Source: Bacillota bacterium (lineage in GTDB: Bacteria > Bacillota > Clostridia > Oscillospirales > Oscillospiraceae). From it: 64,000 bases of DNA. The position numbers and the translations under genes were made by a program. Of this stretch, positions 25,520 to 33,869 are shown piece by piece; the stretch's first letter is position 1, and every line of letters begins with the position of its first letter. The notes beneath the pieces were generated by a model, which was not told the origin of the DNA, did no database searches, and was given only the letters and a program-made list of their open reading frames with translations. The DNA is taken from the NCBI GenBank assembly GCA_023402075.1, contig JAEXCS010000028.1, positions 1 to 64,000 of the forward strand, read 5' to 3'.

Positions 25520-28500
25520 ATATCGTTTCGTTTTCCATCCGCCATAAAGTTACCACCATCATGGCCTGCGTGATGGTGGCAATCTTCGGTGTGATGGGCT
25601 TTTCCCAGCTGCCTTTGTCGCTGATGCCGGACATTGAGCTTCCTATGGTGCTGATGTATTCCACCTATCAGGCAGGCCCGCAGGAGGTGGAAAATCTGGT
25701 CACCATCCCGCTGGAGAGCGCCTGCGCCTCGGTGGCGGGTATGGATGAGCTTCAATCCTATTCTGTTGAGAATATGTCCATGGTGCTGGTGACGTTTACA
25801 GACGGAACCAATCTGGACACCGCCATGACGGACCTGCGGGACAAGGTGGGCATGGCGAAAAGCACCCTGCCCGACGGGGCCAGCGACCCGGTGATGATGG
25901 CCATGGACATGGATGCCATGCCCGTGATGGTCATTGCGCTGCGGGGCGCGGATTTGGCATCCCTTCAGGCGACGGCGGACGATACGATCTCTCCCGCGCT
26001 GGAGCGCATCGAGGGCGTGGCCTCCGTGGATGTGCAGGGCGGCTTTGAAAACGAGATTGCCGTGGAAACCTACACGGAGAAGCTGGCCGGTTACGGATTG
26101 TCTCTCACCTATATCGCACAGATTCTCTCGGCAGAGAACGTAGCCATTCCCGCCGGCAGCGTGGACAACGGGGCAAATACCCTGTCCGTGCGGACCGACG
26201 GTCAGTTTACCTCTGCGGAGGACGTGGCAAACTGCCTGATTCCCCTGCCCACCGGCGGCACCGTCCGTCTGGGAGAGGTGGCAAACGTCTATCTCAAGCC
26301 GCAGGAGCGCAGTGCCATCGCCCGGGTGGGCGGGGAGGACTGCGTAATCCTGTCCGTCAATAAGCAGTCCGACGTGAACACCGTGGTCACCGCCAAAAGC
26401 GTCAGTGCGGCCATGAAGGATATCGCCGAGGAAAACCCGAACCTGAACTGGTCTGTGCTGATGGATCAGAGCGATTATATCAACATGTCCGTGGACAGCG
26501 CCATTTCCAATATCATCATGGGTGTGCTGCTGGCTGCGCTGGTGCTGTTTGTGTTTTTGAGGGACTGGGGCGCAACCATGGTTATCTCTGTGTCCATGCC
26601 CCTTTGTATTGTGTCCGTGTTCCTTTTGATGCGGGTGCTGGGCATCACGCTGAACATGATGAGTCTTGGCGGCGTGGCCATGGGCGTGGGTATGATTGTA
26701 GATAACTCAATCGTGGTGCTGGAAAACATCTTCCGATACCGCTCTGAGGGGCACGACAACTATTCCGCCTGTACCAAGGGAACGGGAGAGGTATCGCTGT
26801 CCATCGTGGCCTCCACGCTGACCACTGTGGCGGTGTTTCTCCCTCTGGGTCTGACCGACGGGATTGTCGGTATGATGTTCTACGACTTCTGCCTGACCAT
26901 CTGCACCCTGATCGGCATGTCTTTGATTGTGGCGCTGACGATTGTGCCGCTTTTAAGCTATATGCTGCTGGGTCGGGGCAAGAAAGACCTGAAGGCAAAC
27001 GCGCAGGTCATGGAGGCCGCTAAAAAGCCAAAAAGCAGCCGGCTGGCTGACTGGTATGTAAAAAAGCTGGATTATTTTATCCATCACCGCAAGCGGGCCA
27101 TGCTGGCAACGCTTGTCATGATGGTGGTCTTTATCGGTATCATTGCCTTCTCGGGCTTTGAGATGATGCCCTCTATGGACCAAAGCAGCGTCACCGTCAC
27201 CGTCAGCCTTCCCACCGGAACCGAGACGGAGGAAGCGCAGCACGTTGCCGAACAGGTGGTGGACGTGGCTATTGATAGCGTTCCGGAAATCAAGGATATT
27301 TATTACACCACCGGTGGCGGCACCATGAGCAGTATGACCGGCGACAATTCCACCTCCGTGACGCTGAATCTGGTTCCCATAAAGGAGCGCCATCGCTCCG
27401 CCGAAGAGATTGGAGACGGGCTGCGGGACGATTTGCAAAATATTGCGGGTTCGGAAATCACTGTGTCCTCGGCAGGGATGATGGATATGTCCGCTATGAG
27501 CGGGAAGCCCATCCAACTTACGCTCTCCGGCGATAATTACGATGAGCTGAAGGCGGCGGGGGACAATCTTCTGAAGCAGATTGGTGACAGCGTGCCCGAC
27601 GCGGTGGACCTGAAATCCAGTGCCGGGGATCAGGTGCCCGAGGTGGACGTGACGCTGCGAAGAGATGTGGCCGCGCAGTATGGGCTTACCGCCGCAACCA
27701 TCGGCACTGCCGTGCGCAGCCAGCTTACCGGCTCTACCGCCACGGTTTTGAAGGTAAACGGCGAGGAAATCAATGTGGTGGTTCGGGGTGAGGCCGACGC
27801 AGGAAAGAGTTTGGATGCGCTTCGCTCTATGCTGATTACCACGCCCACCGGCAGCGCCATCCCGTTAAATATGGTGGCGAATGTTGAGGTGATGATGGCG
27901 CCGCAGACCATTATCCGTCAGAATCAAAGCCGCACCATCACCATCACCGGCGACAGCCGCACGGATGATCCGGTGGGCATTTCCCAGTCCGTTAAAACAG
28001 TGATGGACGGGTATCAGCCCCCGGAGGGAATTACTGTGGAGATGGCGGGCGAAAGCAGCGACATGATGGACTCCTTCCAGAGTTTGGGTACTGCGCTGAT
28101 CGTGGCGCTGGGCTTGGTGTATTTTGTGCTGGCGTCTCAGTTTGAGTCGTTTTTGATGCCGGTCATCGTCATGATGATTCTGCCGTTGAGCCTGCTGGGC
28201 TCGCTGTCCACGCAGTTCCTGTTCGGCATGAAAATTTCCATCGTCTCTTTGGTCAGCGTCATCATGCTGGCGGGAACGGTGGTCAACTCGGCCATCGTGC
28301 TGGTGGATTACATCAAAATTCGCCGTCTGCGGGGTGAGGAGAAGGACGAGGCAATTTTGCAGGCGTGCCCCCGCCGTGTCCGGCCCGTGATGATGACCAT
28401 GCTTACAACGGTGCTGGGGCTTTTGCCCATGGCCATGGGCATGGGCGAGGGAGCCGAAATGATGAAACCTATGGCCATCGCAATGATTACCGGCATGCTG

Positions 28501-28650
28501 ATCTCCACCGTTGTAACGCTGCTGTTCACCCCCGTGTATTACAGCATTTTGGACAGCTTCAGGCAAAGATTTGCCGACAAGCGCGCGGCAAGGAGGGGAA
28601 AGTCCATGTCGGCGAAAAAGGAGGAGATCCTCAGTGTCGAAGATCAGTGA
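25516..28650 (+). CDS. RND efflux transporter permease (AcrB/HAE1 family)
   Basis: A 1044-residue pump, full length for the family. It has a first membrane helix, two large extracytoplasmic loops (about 40-330 and 560-860) and two blocks of membrane helices. The proton-relay helix is GGVAMGVGMIVDNSIVVLENI with its aspartate. The C-terminal block includes AGTVVNSAIVLVDYI and RPVMMTMLTTVLGLLPMAMG. It probably expels hydrophobic drugs or metabolites. RND pumps are less common in monoderm Bacillota than in Gram-negatives, but complete RND/HlyD/TolC-like sets occur in Clostridia. Its 3' end overlaps tetR by 17 bases. Confidence 0.94.
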   Translation: MNIVSFSIRHKVTTIMACVMVAIFGVMGFSQLPLSLMPDIELPMVLMYSTYQAGPQEVENLVTIPLESACASVAGMDELQSYSVENMSMVLVTFTDGTNLDTAMTDLRDKVGMAKSTLPDGASDPVMMAMDMDAMPVMVIALRGADLASLQATADDTISPALERIEGVASVDVQGGFENEIAVETYTEKLAGYGLSLTYIAQILSAENVAIPAGSVDNGANTLSVRTDGQFTSAEDVANCLIPLPTGGTVRLGEVANVYLKPQERSAIARVGGEDCVILSVNKQSDVNTVVTAKSVSAAMKDIAEENPNLNWSVLMDQSDYINMSVDSAISNIIMGVLLAALVLFVFLRDWGATMVISVSMPLCIVSVFLLMRVLGITLNMMSLGGVAMGVGMIVDNSIVVLENIFRYRSEGHDNYSACTKGTGEVSLSIVASTLTTVAVFLPLGLTDGIVGMMFYDFCLTICTLIGMSLIVALTIVPLLSYMLLGRGKKDLKANAQVMEAAKKPKSSRLADWYVKKLDYFIHHRKRAMLATLVMMVVFIGIIAFSGFEMMPSMDQSSVTVTVSLPTGTETEEAQHVAEQVVDVAIDSVPEIKDIYYTTGGGTMSSMTGDNSTSVTLNLVPIKERHRSAEEIGDGLRDDLQNIAGSEITVSSAGMMDMSAMSGKPIQLTLSGDNYDELKAAGDNLLKQIGDSVPDAVDLKSSAGDQVPEVDVTLRRDVAAQYGLTAATIGTAVRSQLTGSTATVLKVNGEEINVVVRGEADAGKSLDALRSMLITTPTGSAIPLNMVANVEVMMAPQTIIRQNQSRTITITGDSRTDDPVGISQSVKTVMDGYQPPEGITVEMAGESSDMMDSFQSLGTALIVALGLVYFVLASQFESFLMPVIVMMILPLSLLGSLSTQFLFGMKISIVSLVSVIMLAGTVVNSAIVLVDYIKIRRLRGEEKDEAILQACPRRVRPVMMTMLTTVLGLLPMAMGMGEGAEMMKPMAIAMITGMLISTVVTLLFTPVYYSILDSFRQRFADKRAARRGKSMSAKKEEILSVEDQ

Positions 28651-29227
28651 CCGGCGCCGCGCCGACATATTGCACTCTGCACTGACGGAGTTTGGCTTTC
28701 GGGGCGTTGACGGAGCCTCTATGTCAGAGATTGCCGCCCGGGCCGGAATTGGAAAGTCAACGATATACGAATACTTTCCTTCTAAGACGGAGCTGATTAT
28801 CGCAGCCTGCAAAATGAAAATCGGGCAAATAAAAGAAGAGATCGTGTCTGTTTTCAGCCGGGATCTTCCCTTTTCCGCGCAGATGGAGCTTTATATGGAA
28901 ATGATGCTGGATATGGCTGGAAATGTTGATTTCAATGAGGTTGTGCGGGTTTTTACCCGGGATTCCATCAACGAGTTGGAGACAGTGGTGGAGGACCTTG
29001 CAGGGGATATGGCGGTTATTCTGGAACAGGCGATTCTCCGTGCGCAGGCAACAGGGGAACTGACACAGGATTTGGATGTGAACATCGCCGCGGCAATTTT
29101 ACTGGGGCTTCCCAACCCACATATGATTCTGCGTCTGCGGCAGTTGGGCAAAAAGGAGCCGGTGAAGGCGCTGGTCAAGCTGGCGCTTCAGGGTATCCGG
29201 ACTGACAACGTGCAAAAAAACGCCTGA
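28634..29227 (+). CDS. TetR-family repressor of the efflux operon
   Basis: Regulator of 197 residues. The N-terminal helix-turn-helix is RRADILHSALTEFGFRGVDG, then ASMSEIAARAGIGKSTIYEY (residues about 7-52); the C-terminus is a helical ligand domain. The start is a GTG at 28634 with AAAAAGGAGGAG; the frame before it lies inside the pump gene. As last gene of the operon, with a TetR-like palindrome at the operon promoter, it very likely autoregulates the whole unit and responds to a pump substrate. Confidence 0.92.
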   Translation: MSKISDRRRADILHSALTEFGFRGVDGASMSEIAARAGIGKSTIYEYFPSKTELIIAACKMKIGQIKEEIVSVFSRDLPFSAQMELYMEMMLDMAGNVDFNEVVRVFTRDSINELETVVEDLAGDMAVILEQAILRAQATGELTQDLDVNIAAAILLGLPNPHMILRLRQLGKKEPVKALVKLALQGIRTDNVQKNA

Positions 29228-29247
29228 CGCGACAGGGAAAGAAACGC

Positions 29248-29287
29248 GCAAAGACGCGGGAATTTATATTTCCGCGTCTTTGCTTTT
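29248..29287 (+). terminator. Terminator of the efflux operon
   Basis: GCAAAGACGCGG (29248-29259) pairs with CCGCGTCTTTGC (29272-29283), followed by TTTT. Confidence 0.85.
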
Positions 29288-29314
29288 CTGAAAGTATCAT
29301 GTATTTTTGATTTG

Positions 29315-29368
29315 AAAGACTAAGCCCCGCTAAACGGCCTTGCCGTTCAGCGGGGACTTAGTCTTTTT
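29315..29368. terminator. Bidirectional hairpin between tetR and ferredoxin genes
   Basis: Long stem with CCCCGCT and AACGGC arms, closed by AAAGACTAAG/CTTAGTCTTT. It has a T-run on the plus side and an A-run on the left. It probably serves both convergent units, including ferredoxin on the minus strand. Confidence 0.75.
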
Positions 29369-29373
29369 CAAAG

Positions 29374-29402
29374 ATGGGGTAATTTAAATCATGGGGTAAT
29401 TT
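29374..29402. repeat. 12-bp direct repeat
   Basis: ATGGGGTAATTT occurs at 29374-29385 and 29391-29402, five bases apart, between the hairpin and the ferredoxin stop codon. No function is apparent. Confidence 0.5.
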
Positions 29403-29449
29403 CAAAGAGGGGGTTCAATTGCGTGGAATTTCCTGTGCCGGGGTTTGCG

Positions 29450-29638
29450 TTACTCCAGAGAGATGACCGAGACGGGGCAGCCGTCCCGGGCCTCCTCCGC
29501 CGTGCTTTCCGCATCGGTGGGGACGGGGTCGGTGTAAACTTCCGCAGGGCCGTCGTCTCCCATGCGGAAGACCTCCGGGCAGGTGGACTCGCACAGTCCA
29601 CAGGAAATGCAGCCGTTTCTGTCAATTTTTGCGTTCAT
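29450..29638 (-). CDS. Single-cluster [4Fe-4S] ferredoxin
   Basis: A 62-residue acidic protein. Cysteines in CISCGLCESTCPEVF (first three ligands plus a further cysteine) and the distal cysteine in RDGCPVSVI give one [4Fe-4S] cluster. The region of the second cluster of clostridial 2[4Fe-4S] ferredoxins is replaced by an acidic stretch. Start 29638 with AAGGAGATTTGG. It lies 50 bases after the hybrid-cluster protein gene on the same strand and is a plausible electron donor for it. Confidence 0.92.
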   Translation of the reverse strand: MNAKIDRNGCISCGLCESTCPEVFRMGDDGPAEVYTDPVPTDAESTAEEARDGCPVSVISLE

Positions 29639-29687
29639 AATGCCAAATCTCCTTCCTTTAAGTTCCCTCAGTCAAATACGTTTGCAA

Positions 29688-31313
29688 TCAGGCGTTTAAG
29701 AATAGGTCGATGTCGTCCTCAACCGTTCCGATGCCTGCAATGCCGAATTTTTCCACCAGCACCTTTGCCACGTTGGGGGACAAGAAGCCCGGCAGGGTGG
29801 GACCCAAATGGATGTTCTTCACACCCAGATACAACAGCGCCAGCAGCACGATCACGGCCTTTTGCTCATACCACGCGATGTTGAACGCGATGGGCAGCTT
29901 GTTGATGTCGTCCAGACCGAATACCTCCTGAAGCTTCATGGCGATGACCGCCAGAGAGTAGGAGTCGTTGCACTGGCCTGCATCCAGCACTCTAGGAATG
30001 CCGCCGATGTCTCCAAGGCCCAGCTTGTTGTAGCGGTATTTCGCGCAGCCCGCCGTAAGAATCACAGTGTCTGCCGGAAGCTTTTTGGCAAAGTCGGTGT
30101 AATACTCCCGGGACTTCATGCGCCCATCGCACCCGGCCATCACGAAAAATTTGCGAATGGCGCCGGACTTCACGGCATCCACCACTTTGTCCGCAAGGGC
30201 AATCACCTGATTGTGGGCAAAGCCGCCCACAATGCTGCCTGACTCAATTTCCTGAGGAGCGGGTAGGGTTTTGGCCAGAGCGATGACTTCGGAAAAGTCC
30301 TTTTTGCCGTGTTCATCCGGCTCGATGTGCCGGCAACCGGGATAGCCGGAGGAGCCGGTGGTGAAGATTCTGGCGCGGATTTCCTCGCTTCTGGGGGGCA
30401 CAATGCAGTTGGTGGTGAAAAGGATGGGGCCGTGGAACGGACCAAACTCATCCACCTGCTGCCACCAAGAGCCGCCGTAGTTCCCAACAAAGTTATCGTA
30501 CTTTTTGAAGAAGGGATAATAGTGGGCGGGCAGCATCTCACTGTGGGTGTAGACATCCACGCCGGTGCCCTTCGTCTGCTCCAACAGCTGCTCCAGATCG
30601 GCCAGATCGTGCCCGGAAATCAGGATGGCGGGATTTTGCCGAACGCCAATGTTCACTTCGGTAATTTCCGGGTTGCCGTATTTCGAGGTGTTCGCCGCGT
30701 CCAGCAACGCCATGGTCTTCACGCCGTACTCGCCGGTTTTCAGCGTCAGGGCCACCAAATCGTCGGCGGTGAGTGTGTCGTCCAGCGTTGCCGCGAGAGC
30801 TTCGTAGATAAAGGCGCTGATGCTTTCGTCCGTTTTTCCGAGGTTTGCCGCGTGCTCGGCATAAGCGGCCATGCCCTTCACGCCGTAAATAATCATTTCT
30901 CGCAGGGAACGCACGTCCTCATTTTCGGTGGACAGCACGCCGACGTGTGCGGCCTTTTCCAGCATGGAGGCCCGGTCGCTCACCGTAAAGGTGACGGCGT
31001 CGTGCAGGCTTGCCCCAGAGGGCTTCAGACTGTCACGAATGCTTAGCATCCGCTTGATTTGCTCCTCAATAGAGCCGTCGTCAAAGTTGGCGTTGGTAAT
31101 GGTCATGAACAGGCTGTTGATGACCTCGCGGTTTGTCCCGGGCATGGCATCGACATCCAGTTTTCCCCGAATAACGATTTCCGATACGCCCTTGAGGGTG
31201 TAAATCAGCAAATCCTGAAGCTTGGCCACCTCCTCGGTTTTGCCGCATACGCCGCGCATGGTGCAGCCCTTTCCTCCGGCAGTTTCCTGACACTGATAGC
31301 AGAACATACTCAT
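29688..31313 (-). CDS. hcp: Hybrid-cluster protein (hydroxylamine reductase)
   Basis: A 541-residue protein of normal class length. The N-terminal cluster is bound by the cysteines of MFCYQCQETAGGKGCTMRGVC. Later hybrid-cluster ligand segments are FTTNCIVPP, GYPGCRHI, and LTAGCAKYRYNKLGLGDIGG, with a glutamate region near IPRVLDAGQCNDSYS. Hcp reduces hydroxylamine in vitro and protects against nitric oxide in vivo. Start 31313 with AAAGGAGGAAAAAGGAA. It diverges from a Crp/Fnr regulator gene, the arrangement known for HcpR-controlled hcp genes. Confidence 0.96.
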   Translation of the reverse strand: MSMFCYQCQETAGGKGCTMRGVCGKTEEVAKLQDLLIYTLKGVSEIVIRGKLDVDAMPGTNREVINSLFMTITNANFDDGSIEEQIKRMLSIRDSLKPSGASLHDAVTFTVSDRASMLEKAAHVGVLSTENEDVRSLREMIIYGVKGMAAYAEHAANLGKTDESISAFIYEALAATLDDTLTADDLVALTLKTGEYGVKTMALLDAANTSKYGNPEITEVNIGVRQNPAILISGHDLADLEQLLEQTKGTGVDVYTHSEMLPAHYYPFFKKYDNFVGNYGGSWWQQVDEFGPFHGPILFTTNCIVPPRSEEIRARIFTTGSSGYPGCRHIEPDEHGKKDFSEVIALAKTLPAPQEIESGSIVGGFAHNQVIALADKVVDAVKSGAIRKFFVMAGCDGRMKSREYYTDFAKKLPADTVILTAGCAKYRYNKLGLGDIGGIPRVLDAGQCNDSYSLAVIAMKLQEVFGLDDINKLPIAFNIAWYEQKAVIVLLALLYLGVKNIHLGPTLPGFLSPNVAKVLVEKFGIAGIGTVEDDIDLFLNA

Positions 31314-31404
31314 TTCCTTTTTCCTCCTTTAGTATTGGCGAAACCTAATGATGGGGGTAGGATAGTGGGATGATACGCTTGCGATTCTGTCGGCTGATAC
31401 CTAA

Positions 31405-31433
31405 CATCTATCATCCCAAAGGGTGTTTGTCAA
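31405..31433 (-). promoter_or_regulatory. Promoter of hcp-ferredoxin
   Basis: Minus strand TTGACA (31433-31428), 17-base spacer, weak -10 TAGATG (31410-31405). The weak -10 suggests activation. Confidence 0.55.
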
Positions 31434-31440
31434 TCCAAAC
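31425..31440. promoter_or_regulatory. Candidate Crp/Fnr-type site
   Basis: GTTTG-N6-CAAAC, with the 5-6-5 spacing of Crp/Fnr operators, overlaps the -35 of hcp. Confidence 0.5.
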
Positions 31441-31526
31441 TCACTTGTCCCGAATTTTCGCAGTCTGCCCGAGATGCCGCAGATTTGGTGTGGGACGCTT
31501 CTTTCTGAGAGTGTTAGATGTTTGGA

Positions 31527-31555
31527 TTGACTTTATGCCTTGAGTGTACTATTAT
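31527..31555 (+). promoter_or_regulatory. Promoter of the Crp/Fnr regulator gene
   Basis: TTGACT (31527-31532), 17-base spacer, TATTAT (31550-31555). The sequence GTTTGGATTGAC covering its -35 is the mirror image of that at the hcp promoter. Confidence 0.7.
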
Positions 31556-31596
31556 TTAGGCAGCAAGTCTGTTGGAATTCCAACGAAAGGCAGTTT

Positions 31597-32256
31597 ATGA
31601 AAAAATATTTTAGTGTTTTAAAAGCAACGGAGCTGTTCCGGGGCATTGAAGAGGAGGATTTTGAGCCGCTGCTGGGCTGTTTGCGGGTCAGAACCGTTCG
31701 CTATGAAAAAGGGCAGGCTGTTTTCTCCGGGGGAGAGTGCATCCGGGAATTCGGCGTGGTACTCACAGGGCAGGTGCAGGTGATTCAGGACGATTATTAC
31801 GGAAACCGCAGTATTCTTGCGAATATTGGGCCGGGCAACCTGTTTGGCGAGTCCTTTGCCTGCGCTGGCGCAAAAGCTTTGCCCGTGGGTGTGATGGCGC
31901 TGGATGCGTGCGAGCTGCTGTTTATCGACTGCGACCGCCTGACTGCCCCCTGCACCCGGGCCTGCGATTTTCACAATCGGCTGATTCAGAACATGCTACG
32001 CATTGTATCTATGAAAAACATTGCCCTGACACAAAAAATTGAGTTCACCTCCAGACGGACCACGCGGGAAAAGCTGCTGGCTTATCTCTCGGCGGAGGCC
32101 CGGCGGGCGGGAGGCAGTCGTTTTAGGATTCCCTTTAACCGTCAGGAGCTTGCGGATTATCTCTCCGTAGAACGCAGCGCCATGTCGGCGGAGCTTGGAA
32201 AGCTGCGGGACAGCGGCGTTTTGAACTTCCGCAAAAACGAATTTGAGCTGCTGTAA
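31597..32256 (+). CDS. Crp/Fnr-family regulator, HcpR-like
   Basis: A 219-residue regulator. The N-terminal cyclic-nucleotide-binding-like domain (about 10-125, YEKGQAVFSGGECIREFGVV, GNLFGESFACAG) is followed by the dimer helix and a C-terminal winged helix (RIPFNRQELADYLSVERSAM near 175-195). The ATG at 31597 is chosen over the upstream TTG frame because the latter lies inside the promoter. Divergent position to hcp suggests an HcpR-like nitrosative-stress sensor; a haem or other cofactor cannot be seen. Confidence 0.88.
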   Translation: MKKYFSVLKATELFRGIEEEDFEPLLGCLRVRTVRYEKGQAVFSGGECIREFGVVLTGQVQVIQDDYYGNRSILANIGPGNLFGESFACAGAKALPVGVMALDACELLFIDCDRLTAPCTRACDFHNRLIQNMLRIVSMKNIALTQKIEFTSRRTTREKLLAYLSAEARRAGGSRFRIPFNRQELADYLSVERSAMSAELGKLRDSGVLNFRKNEFELL

Positions 32257-32315
32257 TCCCGTGCTGCTTTTTGTTGCGGTGTCCGTGGCCGATTATCCTC
32301 ATAACCGATCACATG

Positions 32316-32350
32316 AAAGGAGACGCCAAACTTTGTTTGGCGTCTCCTTT
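32316..32350. terminator. Terminator after the Crp/Fnr gene
   Basis: Perfect 16-bp stem (32316-32331 with 32335-32350, core GGAGACGCC/GGCGTCTCC), ends in TTT and AAA, usable from either side. Confidence 0.8.
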
Positions 32351-32390
32351 ACGTGGTCAGCCGCCGATGGCGGCGGTGCAAAAAGGTCGA

Positions 32391-32783
32391 TTATCGATCC
32401 TTGTGCTGTCCGGAGCTTTCGCCGGTATGCCGCATCTCATCCGGAGAGGGGGTTCCGGACGGATTGGAGGGATTGGAGGCAGGATTGATGGCGCCCGTAA
32501 AGCGGGTGGCGCCGGTGGCGCCAAGGGAGCCATAGGCTCCGATAGAGCCGACAGAACCCATAAAATTTCTGTTTTCGCGGCGAAGCTGGCGGGACACATT
32601 TTCATCCTGCCCATAGCCGCTTCCAGAGGAATTTGTGCCGTGCTGCCAGTCCTGCTGAGAGGTGGGATTGGTCTGTGCTGTATCATCGGCGTAGGGGATT
32701 TCAGGGTCCCGCTGCTTTTTGCGCCGGTTTTTTTCGTCGGGAAATTCCAAATCGTCTTTATGCTGATCCATGTGTTTATCCAT
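32391..32783 (-). CDS. Hydrophilic Gly/Ser/Asn-rich hypothetical protein
   Basis: A 130-residue, highly polar, probably disordered protein with no signal peptide or membrane segment. The N-terminal half is charged (MDKHMDQHKDDLEFPDEKNR). The middle carries a Gly-Ser/Ala-Thr run (GSVGSIGAYGSLGATGAT) and then Asn-Pro repeats. I do not recognise the family. It is supported by an AAAGGGG ribosome site before the ATG at 32783 and by flanking terminators. Overlapping plus-strand frames lack such a site. A small spore or stress protein would fit the composition, but this is a guess. Confidence 0.6.
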   Translation of the reverse strand: MDKHMDQHKDDLEFPDEKNRRKKQRDPEIPYADDTAQTNPTSQQDWQHGTNSSGSGYGQDENVSRQLRRENRNFMGSVGSIGAYGSLGATGATRFTGAINPASNPSNPSGTPSPDEMRHTGESSGQHKDR

Positions 32784-32856
32784 AAAATACCCCTTTCTGA
32801 GTCGAGGACTCGGGGTTAGTTTGTCCTAAAGACTAATTTTTATTAGAAAAAAGGAA

Positions 32857-32884
32857 AATTTCGGCGGGGAACCCCGCCGAAATT
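32857..32884 (-). terminator. Terminator of the ZIP transporter gene
   Basis: Perfect 13-bp stem AATTTCGGCGGGG/CCCCGCCGAAATT with A-rich sequence on the left, which is T-rich downstream on the minus strand. Confidence 0.85.
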
Positions 32885-32912
32885 AAAAGTCGTATTCTGT
32901 GTGTCGAATTGG

Positions 32913-33695
32913 TTATCCCAGAGCTACATCCAGTATCATCATCACGCTGAAGCCTGCCGCAAAAAAGATCGTTCCAATGTTGGAATGGTTGCCCTCCGAC
33001 ATTTCGGGAATCAGCTCTTCCACCACCACATAGAGCATGGCTCCGGCCGCAAAGCTTAAAAGATAGGGCAGAGCGGGGACTACCAGCGTGGCTGCCAGAA
33101 TGGTTGCCACCGCGCCCAGCGGCTCCACAAGACCGGAGAGCACGCCGCCCACAAACGCCTTTCCCTTACCCATTCCCTCCGAGCGCAGGGGCATGGAAAT
33201 AATGGCTCCTTCGGGAAAATTTTGAATGGCGATTCCGATGGATAAAGACAGGGCCGCTGCGGCGGTGATAGAGGTTTCGCCGGAGAGAAAGCCCGCATAT
33301 ACCACGCCCACAGCCATCCCCTCGGGAATGTTGTGCAGCGCCACTGCCAGCACCAGCATGGTTGTTTTTTCAAGGTGGCTTTTGGGGCCCTCGGCCTGCT
33401 CGCTGCCACGGTGCAGGTGTGGAATGATGTGGTCCAGCAGAAGGAGGAACAGCACACCGATCCAAAAGCCCACAACCGCCGGGACAAAGGACCATTTTCC
33501 CAGGTGCTCCGACTGATCGATGGCGGGAATCAGAAGACTCCAAATGGAGGCGGCCACCATCACCCCAGCGGCAAAGCCTGTGAGGGCGCGCTGCACCCGG
33601 TCGCCCAGAGAATCCTTCATGAAAAAGACGCAGGCCGAACCTGCCGTTGTTCCGATAAACGGGATTAAAATACCCTGCAATACATCCATGTTCAT
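32913..33695 (-). CDS. ZIP-family metal transporter (ZupT/GufA type)
   Basis: Membrane protein of 260 residues with about eight helices. Motifs are GFAAGVMVAASIWSLLIPAI, the metal-binding helix LAVALHNIPEGMAVGVVYAG, and IAIQNFPEGAIISMPL, both with the HN-x-PEG or QN-x-PEG pattern of ZIP transporters. A histidine loop (IIPHLHRGSEQ) lies before. It imports zinc or other divalent metals. I place the start at ATG 33695; ATG 33704 and a TTG at 33725 are in frame. It has its own promoter and terminator and sits beside other metal-related genes. Confidence 0.92.
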   Translation of the reverse strand: MNMDVLQGILIPFIGTTAGSACVFFMKDSLGDRVQRALTGFAAGVMVAASIWSLLIPAIDQSEHLGKWSFVPAVVGFWIGVLFLLLLDHIIPHLHRGSEQAEGPKSHLEKTTMLVLAVALHNIPEGMAVGVVYAGFLSGETSITAAAALSLSIGIAIQNFPEGAIISMPLRSEGMGKGKAFVGGVLSGLVEPLGAVATILAATLVVPALPYLLSFAAGAMLYVVVEELIPEMSEGNHSNIGTIFFAAGFSVMMILDVALG

Positions 33696-33744
33696 AAAAC
33701 GCATCTCTTCTTTCTCAAATGCCAAACAATCTTATTTTTAAAAC

Positions 33745-33773
33745 AGGATACTTTATCTGTCTGGCCTTGTCAA
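33745..33773 (-). promoter_or_regulatory. Promoter of the ZIP gene
   Basis: Minus strand TTGACA (33773-33768), 17-base spacer, TATCCT (33750-33745). Confidence 0.65.
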
Positions 33774-33805
33774 CACGGGCAGGCAGATTTTGACTTATTT
33801 TAGCT

Positions 33806-33846
33806 AAAAAGCGGCGCAGCAGGGGGCCGTTTTCGGTCCCCTGCTG
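33806..33846 (-). terminator. Terminator of the TIGR03943/permease operon
   Basis: CAGCAGGGGGCCG (33817-33829) pairs with CGGTCCCCTGCTG (33834-33846), with AAAAA at 33806 giving a minus-strand T-run. Confidence 0.85.
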
Positions 33847-33869
33847 TGTTCTCCCCCGACGGGGACGGT

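Noticed and set aside
32271..32819. A plus-strand 182-codon frame overlapping the Gly/Ser-rich gene.
   Set aside because: It starts right after the Crp/Fnr gene, runs through its terminator hairpin and has no ribosome site; the minus-strand frame is better supported.
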